Assembly: GCF_024259515.1 (NCBI RefSeq) | Contig: NZ_JANBWE010000001.1 | Location: forward strand, 1,054,001-1,118,000 | DNA from: Salirhabdus salicampi | GTDB taxonomy: Bacteria > Bacillota > Bacilli > Bacillales > Alkalibacillaceae | Direction of reading: 5' to 3' | DNA: 64,000 bases | Part shown: positions 34,749-43,990 of the stretch, one piece after another | Layout of the letters: every line of letters starts with the position of its first letter | Position numbering within the stretch: the stretch's first letter is position 1 | Notes under the pieces: generated by a model | What the model was told of the DNA's origin: nothing | The model's database searches: none | Seen by the model: only the letters and a program-made list of their open reading frames with translations | Translations under genes and position numbers: made by a program

Positions 34749-35254
34749 AAAAGAAGAATAGGACTATATAAGGTAACGGAATCTTGTGCTGACGATACAG
34801 GTTAGTTGAGTTTGTATAAAGAAGAGTAAAAATTGAGGAGGATTTACCATTTACCGGAAATCCATATAGATGTTCTATTAATGTGTTGATAAAGCAATTA
34901 TATGAAGGAATTAAACAATAATCGTAGAATAAAACCACTGGGACTATTTCAATGGACTGTATGTAGGTATAGGTGCTTGGCTAAAAACATTAGGGAATCG
35001 GAACCACACATACGAAGGAACGAGCAAAGAAAGGATTGATACAAATTTTTTTGACGGCAATGTTTTCTTGTTAGAATTCGGGTTACTTAGTAGTTGCTCG
35101 CTCTCATTTTAATTGCATTAAAACTAAACTAAAAACCTTTACAACCTTAATCGTGAAGGAGGGTATTCAGCGGTACAGAAAAAAGAGCAGGTGGAATAGC
35201 CTGAACTTTATGTGGAAAGGATTAAGTATTACAAAAAAGTTAGGAGAATAGTTA

Positions 35255-36925
35255 ATGAATAATAATAATTCAAAAAATCGAAGTTCTGTTTTTAATGATA
35301 TAAACCGTGCCCCAAATCGTGCAATGATACGGGCAATGGGGATTAAAGATGAAGATTTTAATAAGCCTTTTGTGGGAATTGCGAGTACATGGAGTGAGGT
35401 TACACCATGTAATATACATATTGATGAATTGGCTAGAAAAGCAAAAAACGGTGCTTTAGATGCAGGGGGAACTCCTTTTATTTTTAATACGATTACAGTT
35501 TCAGATGGAATCTCTATGGGGACAGAGGGAATGCGTTTTTCCCTGCCTAGCCGTGAAGTCATTGCGGATTCTATAGAAACAGTTGTAGGCGCTCAGAACT
35601 ACGATGGGGTAGTTGCAATTGGGGGATGCGATAAAAATCTGCCAGGGTGCATGATTGCGATAGGGCGTTTGAATTTACCTGCCGTTTTTGTTTATGGGGG
35701 AACGATTCGACCAGGAAATGTAGATGGAAAGGATATAGATATTGTTTCCGCTTTTGAAGCAGTAGGGAAATATAATAATGGAGATATTGAACGCGATGAA
35801 CTCCATGAAATCGAATGTCATGCTTGCCCAGGTGCCGGATCATGTGGAGGTATGTACACAGCTAATACAATGGCATCCGCAATAGAGGCTATGGGAATGA
35901 GTCTTCCTGGAAGTTCATCAAATCCTGCAGAGACAGAAGAAAAATTAGAAGATTGTATCGAAGCAGGAAAAGCTGTTATAAATCTTTTAAATAAAGAAAT
36001 TACTCCTAAAGATATCATGACGAAGAAAGCCTTTGAAAATGCGATTACGGTTGTAATGGCACTTGGAGGGTCAACTAATGCAGTTCTTCATTTATTAGCA
36101 TTGGCTCATACAGTTGATGTTGATCTTAATTTAGATGACTTTGAACGTATTCGTAAAAAAGTTCCTCATATAGCAGATTTAAAACCAAGTGGTCGCTATG
36201 TAATGGAAGATTTATCTGATGTGGGTGGAGTACCTGCCGTAATGAAGCTGCTTCTTGATAAAGGACTACTTCATGGGGATTGTTTAACTGTAACTGGTAA
36301 GACAATAGAGCAAAATTTATCAGAACTTCAGCCTTTAAAAGAGGGACAGGACATTATCTCCTTTGAAAATCCAAAGCGTGAGACAGGGCCATTAGTTATT
36401 CTAAAGGGTAATTTGGCTCCTGATGGTGCAGTAGCAAAAATGTCTGGGTTAAAAGTTAAAACAATAACAGGGCCTGCCCGTGTTTTTGATTCAGAGACAG
36501 ATGCAACAAATGCCGTTTTAAATAATGAGATTAACCCAGGGGACGTTATTGTGATTCGCTACGTTGGTCCTAAGGGGGGCCCTGGAATGGCAGAGATGTT
36601 ATCGATAACTGCAATTGTAGTTGGAAAAGGACTCGGAGAAAAAGTTGGCTTAATTACAGATGGCCGCTTCTCAGGTGGTACACATGGATTAGTAGTTGGT
36701 CATATCTCTCCCGAAGCACAGGTTGGTGGTCCAATTGCATTAATTCGAGAGGGCGACATAATAACCATTGATAGTGAATCACAAGAACTTTCTGTTGATG
36801 TTTCTTCAGATATGTTTAATGAAAGATTAAAGACATGGAATCCACCAGAACAAAAATTAAGGGGAATTTTATCCAAATATGCTAAGTCAGTCTCATCAGC
36901 TTCAAAAGGATCAATAACCGATTAA
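35255..36925 (+). CDS. ilvD: Dihydroxy-acid dehydratase IlvD (or related sugar-acid dehydratase)
   Basis: Fe-S lyase that dehydrates 2,3-dihydroxy acids, 556 residues. Cluster and active-site features: [40 protein letters not shown] (catalytic Ser region) and [11 protein letters not shown]. The full-length IlvD pattern favours branched-chain amino-acid synthesis, but no other ilv gene is nearby. The gene is in front of a DapA-family lyase and a semialdehyde dehydrogenase gene, so a sugar-acid dehydratase of the IlvD/Edd group is the alternative. ATG after TTAGGAG. Confidence 0.85.
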   Translation: MNNNNSKNRSSVFNDINRAPNRAMIRAMGIKDEDFNKPFVGIASTWSEVTPCNIHIDELARKAKNGALDAGGTPFIFNTITVSDGISMGTEGMRFSLPSREVIADSIETVVGAQNYDGVVAIGGCDKNLPGCMIAIGRLNLPAVFVYGGTIRPGNVDGKDIDIVSAFEAVGKYNNGDIERDELHEIECHACPGAGSCGGMYTANTMASAIEAMGMSLPGSSSNPAETEEKLEDCIEAGKAVINLLNKEITPKDIMTKKAFENAITVVMALGGSTNAVLHLLALAHTVDVDLNLDDFERIRKKVPHIADLKPSGRYVMEDLSDVGGVPAVMKLLLDKGLLHGDCLTVTGKTIEQNLSELQPLKEGQDIISFENPKRETGPLVILKGNLAPDGAVAKMSGLKVKTITGPARVFDSETDATNAVLNNEINPGDVIVIRYVGPKGGPGMAEMLSITAIVVGKGLGEKVGLITDGRFSGGTHGLVVGHISPEAQVGGPIALIREGDIITIDSESQELSVDVSSDMFNERLKTWNPPEQKLRGILSKYAKSVSSASKGSITD

Positions 36926-36972
36926 TTGAGGAATAGTAAGAAAAAGCTGGCAGGTTTTAAGGAGAAGGTTTA

Positions 36973-37263
36973 ATGGGCTATAATTTAATTGATTTTGCAA
37001 ATGAGGAAAAAGGAAAAATTAATAATTTTGATTCTAACAATACTGAATGTATTAAAAAAATAATTAGAAAAGCAATTGTTTTTTATGCCTTAAAATCTTA
37101 TGAGGAAGTTGAGAAACACCATTTAGGCTCTATTAGAATTTTACATATACACTCTATTGTGGAAGAAAATCTCCTATCCAAAATTGTATATGAATTAAGA
37201 AACAGTCAGCAAGATTTGAATATTGAAGGTGTATATGAAGGTTATGTTATTAGGGACTACTAA
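36973..37263 (+). CDS. Hypothetical protein, 96 aa
   Basis: Soluble, without a signal peptide. It contains TECIKKIIRKAIVFYALKSYEEVE and an isoleucine-rich strand near the end. AAGGAGAAGG site nine bases from ATG. It follows ilvD by 47 bases in the same direction and may be co-transcribed. A 26-codon frame (37275-37355, start MPPFFISVYES) follows with a weak GGGG site. Neither is recognised. Confidence 0.5.
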   Translation: MGYNLIDFANEEKGKINNFDSNNTECIKKIIRKAIVFYALKSYEEVEKHHLGSIRILHIHSIVEENLLSKIVYELRNSQQDLNIEGVYEGYVIRDY

Positions 37264-37455
37264 GGGGTTTTGATATGCCTCCATTTTTTATTAGTGTTTA
37301 TGAATCTTCATCCAAGGATGATTACCGAGCAGATTACAATAGTAAAAAGATATAAGGAGATACATTTCTTAAAAGGTATGATATATGGTAACTAAAACTT
37401 ACTAAATCTAATTTGTTTAAGGATACTTTTTTTGAAGAAACCAATAAACAAAAAT

Positions 37456-37489
37456 AGAACTTCCACATAATTGGAAGTTCTATTTTTTT
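37456..37489 (+). terminator. Rho-independent terminator
   Basis: Stem AGAACTTCCA/TGGAAGTTCT with a 6-base loop and a T run. It ends the ilvD unit. A near-identical hairpin occurs at 55549. Confidence 0.85.
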
Positions 37490-37707
37490 ATTTGATTAGT
37501 ATCAATATAGAGAATAAAAAAATGAAACTATTTGTTCCCTTTTTAAAAATGTGGTTTACAATATTCCGTTAGTGTGATATTATCAAAAACGAAAATAATT
37601 CAAAAAATTTAGTTAATTCAAAATATTAAATCACTTCAAATTACTCGATGTTTATCTTCAATGAGTCAGAACAGATTATACTTACATAAAGGATAGGAGG
37701 GAGTAAA

Positions 37708-39093
37708 ATAAAAGATGTCATAATAGTTGGTGGTGGTATTGCTGGGTTATCTGCTGCTTGGCGTCTTAAGCACCATGACATTCTACTATTAGAATCTAAT
37801 TGTCGCGTTGGGGGGCGTATACGCTCCGAAAGACGTGGGTATCATTGGTTAAACTGGGGCGGACATGTATTTGCTGGCGATGGTTCAGCTTCAGATGAAT
37901 TATTTAGATCTGTAGGGATAGAAGCACGAACCGTACCCGGTGTTTTATCTGGCATGTATATGAATGGGAAACTACTTACAGATGGTCGAGTTGAAACATA
38001 TCCTTTTAAGATTCCTATGTCATGGAAAGCTAGATTTTCTCTAATACGTGCTGGTGCTAAAGTACGTGCAGCTGTTTTCAAATATGGAAAAGTAGCTAGT
38101 CAACGGCCAGGAGAAGACAGTAGAGTTCATCAACAACGAATCTTTGACTTTATGAATGATCAGACCTTTTCCGATTTTTTGGGTGAATTACCCATGGATG
38201 CTGATGCTATTTTTCGACCTACGGTTAGCCGCTCCACTGGAGACCCTGAAGTAATATCTGCAGGTGCAGGTGTAGGGTATTTTTACATGATTTGGAACAA
38301 AGATGAAGGATTGGCTAAAAATATTCTTGGCGGACCATCAACGCTCACAGAAACTATTGCAACAGTATTAGGTAATCAAGTTCAACTAAATGCAAATGTA
38401 AAACAAGTTGTACAAGACACAAACTCTGTTAAAGTAAGCTACTCTCAACATGGGACAGAGTATGAAGAAGAAGCACGCTATGTAGTTCTTGCTACCCCCG
38501 CACCAATCACACGAAAAATAGCAGTAAATATTAAACCGCAAGTTGGTGAAGCTCTTGATAAGATTGTTTACGGCCCTCATGTAAGCGCTTCCTTTTTAAC
38601 TAACGAAACGGGTCCACAAGTTTGGGACAATTTATATTCTATAGCTACCCCTAAAAAATCATTCGATATTCTTATCCATAACTCTAATCTAATCCATTCA
38701 CTTAAAACCGAAAGACAACCAGGCAGTAGTTTCATGACATTTTCTCCCGCTCAACGTGGTCATGAGCTAATTAACAAAACTGACGAAGAGATTATACAAA
38801 CGTATATAAAGGATCTTAATGATATATTTCCAGGTATTCGTAATCATATAGTTGAAGCTGAAGTAAATCGATGGCCATTAGGATCTGCCTATGTATTCCC
38901 AGGTCGTGCAAAACTACAATCGGTTCTAACGGAGCCTTCTGGCAGGTTGTTCCTAGCGGGAGATTACTTAGGTTCACTTTATACTGAAACAGCAGTCCAG
39001 ACGGGTTTCAATGCAGCACAAAATATTAATAGCTTATTAGGAACCTGCAAACAAGAAAAAAACTCACCTGATGTTGCCCGTTATGTTTATTAG
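37708..39093 (+). CDS. FAD-dependent amine-oxidase/protoporphyrinogen-oxidase-like protein with probable ATA start
   Basis: Flavoprotein of about 461 residues. The FAD-binding GGGIAGLSAAWRL motif and GGRIRSERRG are encoded upstream of the first ATG (37954). The frame is open from a TAA at 37687 and has no ATG, GTG, TTG or CTG before the FAD motif. ATA at 37708 lies seven bases after AGGAGG and would give the normal N-terminus (x-K-D-V-I-I-V-G-G-G). Later features are GGPSTLTETIA and the C-terminal FAD contact FLAGDYLGSLYTETAVQTG. If translated from ATG 37954 the protein lacks its FAD site. Relatives oxidise amines, amino acids or porphyrinogens; the substrate is unknown. Next to it are a DapA-type lyase and a semialdehyde dehydrogenase. 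Confidence 0.78.
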   Translation: MKDVIIVGGGIAGLSAAWRLKHHDILLLESNCRVGGRIRSERRGYHWLNWGGHVFAGDGSASDELFRSVGIEARTVPGVLSGMYMNGKLLTDGRVETYPFKIPMSWKARFSLIRAGAKVRAAVFKYGKVASQRPGEDSRVHQQRIFDFMNDQTFSDFLGELPMDADAIFRPTVSRSTGDPEVISAGAGVGYFYMIWNKDEGLAKNILGGPSTLTETIATVLGNQVQLNANVKQVVQDTNSVKVSYSQHGTEYEEEARYVVLATPAPITRKIAVNIKPQVGEALDKIVYGPHVSASFLTNETGPQVWDNLYSIATPKKSFDILIHNSNLIHSLKTERQPGSSFMTFSPAQRGHELINKTDEEIIQTYIKDLNDIFPGIRNHIVEAEVNRWPLGSAYVFPGRAKLQSVLTEPSGRLFLAGDYLGSLYTETAVQTGFNAAQNINSLLGTCKQEKNSPDVARYVY

Positions 39094-39228
39094 AACTGTG
39101 GGAATAACAATATATTTCGGGAAAGGTGAAATTTGTAAAATTAGCGGCTATCAGAAAAACGGAGACTACATATTATCAAAACCTTAAATATTTCTCTCAG
39201 AAAAGGGCACGAGGATAAATGATGTTCT

Positions 39229-39249
39229 TTAAGACCAATTTGGTCTAAA
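39229..39249. promoter_or_regulatory. Palindromic operator candidate before the DapA-family gene
   Basis: TTTAAGACCAATTTGGTCTAA is a near-perfect palindrome (arms AGACCAA/TTGGTCT around one central base, with the outer TTT/AA pairs mostly matching). It lies 36 bases before the TTG start. A repressor-binding site is likely; no T run follows, so it is not a terminator. Confidence 0.55.
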
Positions 39250-39284
39250 GATAGATATAAAAAATTTGGAGGGAGTGTTGAAAT

Positions 39285-40169
39285 TTGGCACAATTTAAAG
39301 GAGTTTATGTTGCCATAGTAACACCATTTACAGATTCTTACGAGGTGGACTACAGTGCATTGAAAGAACACGTGGATTGGTTGATCAGTGAAAAGGTTGA
39401 TGGGATTGCACCATGTGGCTCTGTTGGAGAGTATGCGTCATTGACTTCAGAGGAAAGAAAACAGGTAATCGAGACGGTTGTAAATACAGCCAACGGAAGA
39501 GTCCCTGTTATTGTAGGTACAGGTGCTCCCACAACAAAAGAAGTGGTAGAATGGGCACGATTTGCTAAATCTGTTGGAGCTTCAGGATTGATGGCTTTAC
39601 CGCCTACAGTCTATAACCCAACTAAAGAAGAAGTCAAAGCCCATTATAAGGCATTGAATAGTGTTGGATTACCGATTATTGCTTATAATAATCCCTACGA
39701 TTATAAAGTAGACTTGACACCTGATTTGTTAGCAGAGATGTCTGACCTTGATAACCTGATAGGCGTAAAGGAATTCTCACAGGATGTCCGTCGTGTTCAC
39801 GAAATTTTGGAAAAAACAGATTTAGAAGTTTTGGTCGGTTGCGACGATTTGGCATTGGAAGGTGCTATCGCAGGTGCGACTGGTTGGATTGCTGGATTTA
39901 CAAATTCGTTCCCAAGAGAAAGCGTGAAGCTTTTCGAATTATCTGTTCAAGAAAGAGTAAAAGAAGCATTGGAAATATACCGGCCTATGTTGCCATTATT
40001 TCGTTATGATGCAAAACCGGAACTTGTCCAGGCGATCAAATATTCGCTTCAATTAGCAGGTAAACCTGTCGGACCAACTAGGGCACCGAGATTACCTCTT
40101 AGTGAAGAAGTATACAACTTGATTAAAGCAGCACATGAAAAGGCCGAGCAAACACGTTCTTTGGTATAG
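39285..40169 (+). CDS. DapA/DHDPS-family lyase, possibly 2-keto-3-deoxy acid or pyrroline-hydroxy-carboxylate lyase
   Basis: Class I (Schiff-base) aldolase or lyase of the dihydrodipicolinate synthase superfamily, 294 residues. It shows GSVGEYASLTSEER (GxxGE motif near residues 46-50), the catalytic Tyr in IIAYNNPYDY and the Schiff-base Lys in LIGVKEFSQD. True DapA has no reason to be here. With the next gene (a 2-oxoglutarate-semialdehyde-type dehydrogenase) it fits either a 5-dehydro-4-deoxyglucarate dehydratase-like step or the pyrroline-4-hydroxy-2-carboxylate deaminase of hydroxyproline breakdown. TTG start after GGAGGGAG. Confidence 0.83.
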   Translation: MAQFKGVYVAIVTPFTDSYEVDYSALKEHVDWLISEKVDGIAPCGSVGEYASLTSEERKQVIETVVNTANGRVPVIVGTGAPTTKEVVEWARFAKSVGASGLMALPPTVYNPTKEEVKAHYKALNSVGLPIIAYNNPYDYKVDLTPDLLAEMSDLDNLIGVKEFSQDVRRVHEILEKTDLEVLVGCDDLALEGAIAGATGWIAGFTNSFPRESVKLFELSVQERVKEALEIYRPMLPLFRYDAKPELVQAIKYSLQLAGKPVGPTRAPRLPLSEEVYNLIKAAHEKAEQTRSLV

Positions 40170-40247
40170 TTTCAATGTGGTTGGAGCAGAGATTGACCGG
40201 GGATTACGGTTAAATTTGAATGCTGAATACCGGGAGGAGTTTTTGTA

Positions 40248-41690
40248 ATGGCTTTAGTAATCAGTAAAAACTGGATTGGTGGCGAATGGTCAATCCCTAT
40301 GAATGGAAAAACGATAATAAATAACCCTTCAAATCTACAGGAGCAAGTAGGTACTGTCAATCTATCAGACGAATCTGATGTGCTCCAAGCAGAAGACGCA
40401 GCAAGAAAAGCCCAAAAAAAATGGGCAAAATTAACCGGAGCCGCCAGAGCAAATTATTTAAATAGAATGGCCGATGGTTTGAAGGAGAATTTAGAAGAAT
40501 TAGCAACTTTAGCTAGCTCTGAAATGGGGAAACCAATTGGTGAAATGAAGGGAGAGGTTAACCGTGGTATTCACCTACTGAGATATTATGCGGGTGAAGG
40601 GGTACGATCAAACGGAAACGTTATTCCTGCTAGTGATGTCAATGTAATGCAATATACTAAAAGAGTACCAATTGGTGTCGTTGGTATCATTACCCCATGG
40701 AACTTCCCAGTTGCTATCCCAATTTGGAAATTAGCACCGGCCCTTATTTGTGGTAATGCATTGATTTGGAAGCCTGCAGAAATTGCATCACTTACAGCAA
40801 CGAAAATGGTAGAGATTTTTGAAAAATCAGGATTACCTGCAGGTGTACTGAATCTTGTTGTTGGTAAAGGTAGTGATGTTGGAAAAACACTACTAGAAAA
40901 GGTGAACTTGAACGCTGTCAGTTTCACAGGTTCTTCGGTAACTGGTAGTCTTGTCGCACAGACATGCGCCAAACGGAACATAAAATATCAAACAGAAATG
41001 GGTGGCAAAAACGCTGCAGTTGTCATGAATGACGCCGATTTAGAAAAATCGATTCCGATGGTCCTTAGTGGTGCTTTCCGATCAGCAGGTCAAAAATGTA
41101 CTGCAACCAGCAGAATTATTGTTGAAAGTGGCATATACGATGAGTTTATTGAAAAAATTCAAAAGGGTGTTGCTGAATTAAATGTAGGTCCTGCTTTAGA
41201 AGAAAATACTTACCTTGGACCAGTAGCATCTAAGATTCAGTTTGACAAAGTAAAATCTTATGTTGATATCGCTCATAAAGATACGACGATTGTTGCTGAG
41301 CCTAAGCTATCAATTAATTCCGAAGGTTACTATGTTTCACCTATCGTTGTGACAGGTGCAGACAGTGATCACCAACTTGTTCAGGAGGAAATATTCGGTC
41401 CAATGGCAACTATCCTTAAGGCTAATGATTTTGATGATGCAATTCGTTTATGTAACAAAACGGTCTATGGACTAAGTGCTTCATTATTTACAAATAATCT
41501 ATCCTCTGCTCACAGATTCCTAGATGAAACCGAAGCAGGTATGGTTAGGGTTAATCAAGAAACAGCTGGCGTGGAATACCAAGCACCATTTGGTGGTATG
41601 AAATTATCAAGCTCTCACACAAGAGAACAAGGTCAAGCTGCTCTTGATTTCTATACTGAAACGAAGACTTGCGCCATTAAGTATTTCTAA
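40248..41690 (+). CDS. Aldehyde dehydrogenase, 2-oxoglutarate-semialdehyde type
   Basis: NAD(P)-dependent aldehyde dehydrogenase of 480 residues. It has the substrate/cofactor motif GIITPWNFPVAIP, KPAEIASLTATK, GSxxTGS as FTGSSVTGS, the general-base Glu in YQTEMGGKNAAVV and the catalytic Cys in SAGQKCTATSR, plus EEIFGPM and MVRVNQETAGVEYQAPFGG. The sequence near the active site resembles 2-oxoglutarate semialdehyde dehydrogenase. It would finish a route that feeds 2-oxoglutarate into the TCA cycle. It is 78 bases after the lyase gene and has an AGGAG site; probably one transcript. Confidence 0.87.
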   Translation: MALVISKNWIGGEWSIPMNGKTIINNPSNLQEQVGTVNLSDESDVLQAEDAARKAQKKWAKLTGAARANYLNRMADGLKENLEELATLASSEMGKPIGEMKGEVNRGIHLLRYYAGEGVRSNGNVIPASDVNVMQYTKRVPIGVVGIITPWNFPVAIPIWKLAPALICGNALIWKPAEIASLTATKMVEIFEKSGLPAGVLNLVVGKGSDVGKTLLEKVNLNAVSFTGSSVTGSLVAQTCAKRNIKYQTEMGGKNAAVVMNDADLEKSIPMVLSGAFRSAGQKCTATSRIIVESGIYDEFIEKIQKGVAELNVGPALEENTYLGPVASKIQFDKVKSYVDIAHKDTTIVAEPKLSINSEGYYVSPIVVTGADSDHQLVQEEIFGPMATILKANDFDDAIRLCNKTVYGLSASLFTNNLSSAHRFLDETEAGMVRVNQETAGVEYQAPFGGMKLSSSHTREQGQAALDFYTETKTCAIKYF

Positions 41691-42291
41691 TTAGCAGTAA
41701 CACCGAAAGTTTTTTGGAGAATACTTACAAATAGATGAATATCGCAGAAGGAGTGCTGTCAAAACCACCCCTTAAGAGCAATTTTGTAGCATAAAGACCC
41801 ATGAAGCGGGAGGGGGCAACACTATCTCTTCCCGCTTAGTGCAAATAGAGAACTTCAACCATTGATACATTATGAACTATACTGATTCTTGCGCCTTCCT
41901 TATCATGTTTAACGCATGATGGATTACTTTTTAAGAACTGGAATCTACATTTATCTTCAAGGCTTCTAATCGCTCGATTAAGCCAGATTATTTAAGGGTA
42001 AGATCCAAGCGGTCAGAAAGATCACGTCTTTTCGTTTTATTTAATGTTAGAAAAGATTTATAGAAAAAAAAAGCTACTCCTATGATCCTCACAACATATC
42101 CACTCATGTGAAAACGTAAAATAAATATCTATTTGGCCACAAAATAAAATAATCCTTTTTTTATTAAAGCGATTCAACAATAATTCTACAATGTAAATAA
42201 CGGTGTCAAGCCCATTAACAGGGAAAAGGGATGTATTCGATAAAAGGATAAAAAGGTGTGAAAATTATAAAAATTTAGAGGGAGAGGAAAT
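41691..42291. other. Intergenic region without a recognised gene
   Basis: 600 bases between the aldehyde dehydrogenase and TRAP genes. A stem (AAGCGGGA/TCCCGCTT, 41804-41837) with no T run lies near its left end. The rest looks AT-rich with stops in all frames. A promoter for dctP must be near its right end. Confidence 0.5.
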
Positions 42292-43338
42292 ATGAGGATA
42301 AAAAATATCTTTAGTACTTTATTAATTGTTGTGATGATGTTTACTTTAGCAGGTTGTAATACGGCAGATGAAACGGGAAATAACGCTAATGGGAGTGGGA
42401 AAAATAATTCCGATACCATTAATATAAAACTTGCTGGTCAATCTCCTGAAGATCACCCAAGTACCCAGGCATTATATGATTTTGCAGAAAAAGTTAATGA
42501 AAAAACTGATGGAAGAGTGAAAATAAAAGTTTACCCAGCAAACCAGCTTGGTGATTATACAACTGTATTTGAAGAAGTGGGAAGAGGCACAATTGAAATG
42601 GCTTTAATAGGACTTCCTGGGAATCAGGATAAACGTTTAGAGTTAATATTCACTCCATATATGGTATCTAGTTATGAAGGAATAGAAGAACGTTATGGAC
42701 CAGATTCTTATGTTTTTAATAAAATTCAAGAAATCACTGACGAACTGGGGGTTAAACTACTAGCATTCCATGCAAATGGTTTCGGAGGTGTAGGTACTTC
42801 AAAGGAAATCAATAATCTATTAGATTTAGGAAGTGATAAAGATATATTATTACGAACTGCTCCTTTGGACGTTTTCCAACAGCCTATGAAGGATATTGGA
42901 TTTAGAACCGTTACCATTCCTTTTGCTGATTTATATACTGCATTGCAGACAGGTTCAGCAGATGGATGGGCGGGTGGCGAACCTTCTCTTAATTACTTTG
43001 GTTTCCGTGATGTAATAAATTATTTCTATCAAACTAACGATTTCTTTAATGCAGACTCCTTTCTAATTAACTCAGAAGTATATGAATCATTCAGTGAGGA
43101 AGACCGGTTAGTCATAAATGAAGCTGCAACGGAACTTATGAATAATAGCTTTGAAACCGCTAAAAATTATGATGAAAAATATCGTAATTTGTTAGAGGAA
43201 AAAGGAATTGAAGTAATTGAGTTTAGCGAGGAAGAACTTGATCAAATTGCTGAATTTGTTCGTGAGAATACGTGGCCAAAACTTGAGGATTCTTTAGGAG
43301 ATGGCATCATCGATTCTTTAACAAAAGAGTTAAAATAA
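42292..43338 (+). CDS. dctP: TRAP transporter substrate-binding lipoprotein DctP
   Basis: Extracellular solute-binding protein of a TRAP system, 348 residues. Signal peptide with lipobox (TLAGC, Cys near 22), a Gly/Asn-rich linker (NNANGSGKNNS), then the DctP fold: KLAGQSPEDHP, VKIKVYPANQLG and ADGWAGGEPSLN near the binding site. The binding Arg sits in ILLRTAPLD. A TRAP system imports an organic acid with the sodium gradient. A strong hairpin follows, before the membrane subunits. ATG with GGAGAGG upstream. Confidence 0.92.
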   Translation: MRIKNIFSTLLIVVMMFTLAGCNTADETGNNANGSGKNNSDTINIKLAGQSPEDHPSTQALYDFAEKVNEKTDGRVKIKVYPANQLGDYTTVFEEVGRGTIEMALIGLPGNQDKRLELIFTPYMVSSYEGIEERYGPDSYVFNKIQEITDELGVKLLAFHANGFGGVGTSKEINNLLDLGSDKDILLRTAPLDVFQQPMKDIGFRTVTIPFADLYTALQTGSADGWAGGEPSLNYFGFRDVINYFYQTNDFFNADSFLINSEVYESFSEEDRLVINEAATELMNNSFETAKNYDEKYRNLLEEKGIEVIEFSEEELDQIAEFVRENTWPKLEDSLGDGIIDSLTKELK

Positions 43339-43373
43339 TAAATAATTAGTATCTTTTTTAACTGTTCTGAATA

Positions 43374-43423
43374 GAGCCCCAACTTTTGGTTCCTAGTATT
43401 AATAATCAAAAGATTTGGGGCTC
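43374..43423 (+). terminator. Hairpin between dctP and dctQ
   Basis: Stem GAGCCCCAA/TTGGGGCTC, extended by TTTTG/CAAAA beyond an internal mismatch, with a loop of about 16 bases. It has only a short T tail. As after tctC, it may limit read-through so that the binding protein is made in excess. Confidence 0.65.
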
Positions 43424-43490
43424 ATTAAGAATGGTAACAAAAAGCAACATCGCTCTAATTTTTTATTCTATGGAATAAGGGGGCTTTGGA

Positions 43491-43970
43491 TTGAAATTAT
43501 TAATTAATCTTCAAAAGAAAATCATTTTTATAACAAGTGTCATGATTATTTTTGGTTTAACTTTATCTGTAGTATTACGTTATATACTAAAATTAGATTT
43601 ATTTGCTATAGAAGAGTTGTTAATTATTCCAACATTTTTACTATATTTTATAGGTGCTGCGCAAGGAAGTTATGAAGACAGTCATATATCAGCAGATATG
43701 ACGGAAATATATGTAAAAAACAATACTATAAGGCGCTTAATCCAATTGTTTATAGCCGTAATTACATTAATCACATGCTTGATAATCACTTACTGGAATG
43801 CAGAATACTTAAGTTGGAGTTTTAGTCATGGAGGTAAGACTCAGGGGTGGGGTATTCCTATGTATGTCCCTCACGGAACGGTGTTATTAGGATTCATACT
43901 GATGACACTATATTCTAGTATTCATTTATACATAAAGGCTAAATCGGTAGTAGAAGTATTCAAAAAGTGA
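43491..43970 (+). CDS. dctQ: TRAP transporter small membrane subunit DctQ
   Basis: Integral membrane protein of 159 residues with four hydrophobic segments. It has the DctQ features AIEELLIIPTFLLYFIGAA and DSHISADM near residues 62-70. TTG start after GGGGGCTTTGGA. It couples to DctM, whose gene starts 20 bases after its stop. Confidence 0.88.
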   Translation: MKLLINLQKKIIFITSVMIIFGLTLSVVLRYILKLDLFAIEELLIIPTFLLYFIGAAQGSYEDSHISADMTEIYVKNNTIRRLIQLFIAVITLITCLIITYWNAEYLSWSFSHGGKTQGWGIPMYVPHGTVLLGFILMTLYSSIHLYIKAKSVVEVFKK

Positions 43971-43990
43971 GATGAGTTGGGAGGTTAATT

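Noticed and set aside
35150-35180. A GGAGGGTATTCAGCGGTAC stretch before ilvD that looked like a T-box core
   Set aside because: It lacks the AGGGTGG-N-ACCGCG T-box bulge sequence and no specifier stem was found.
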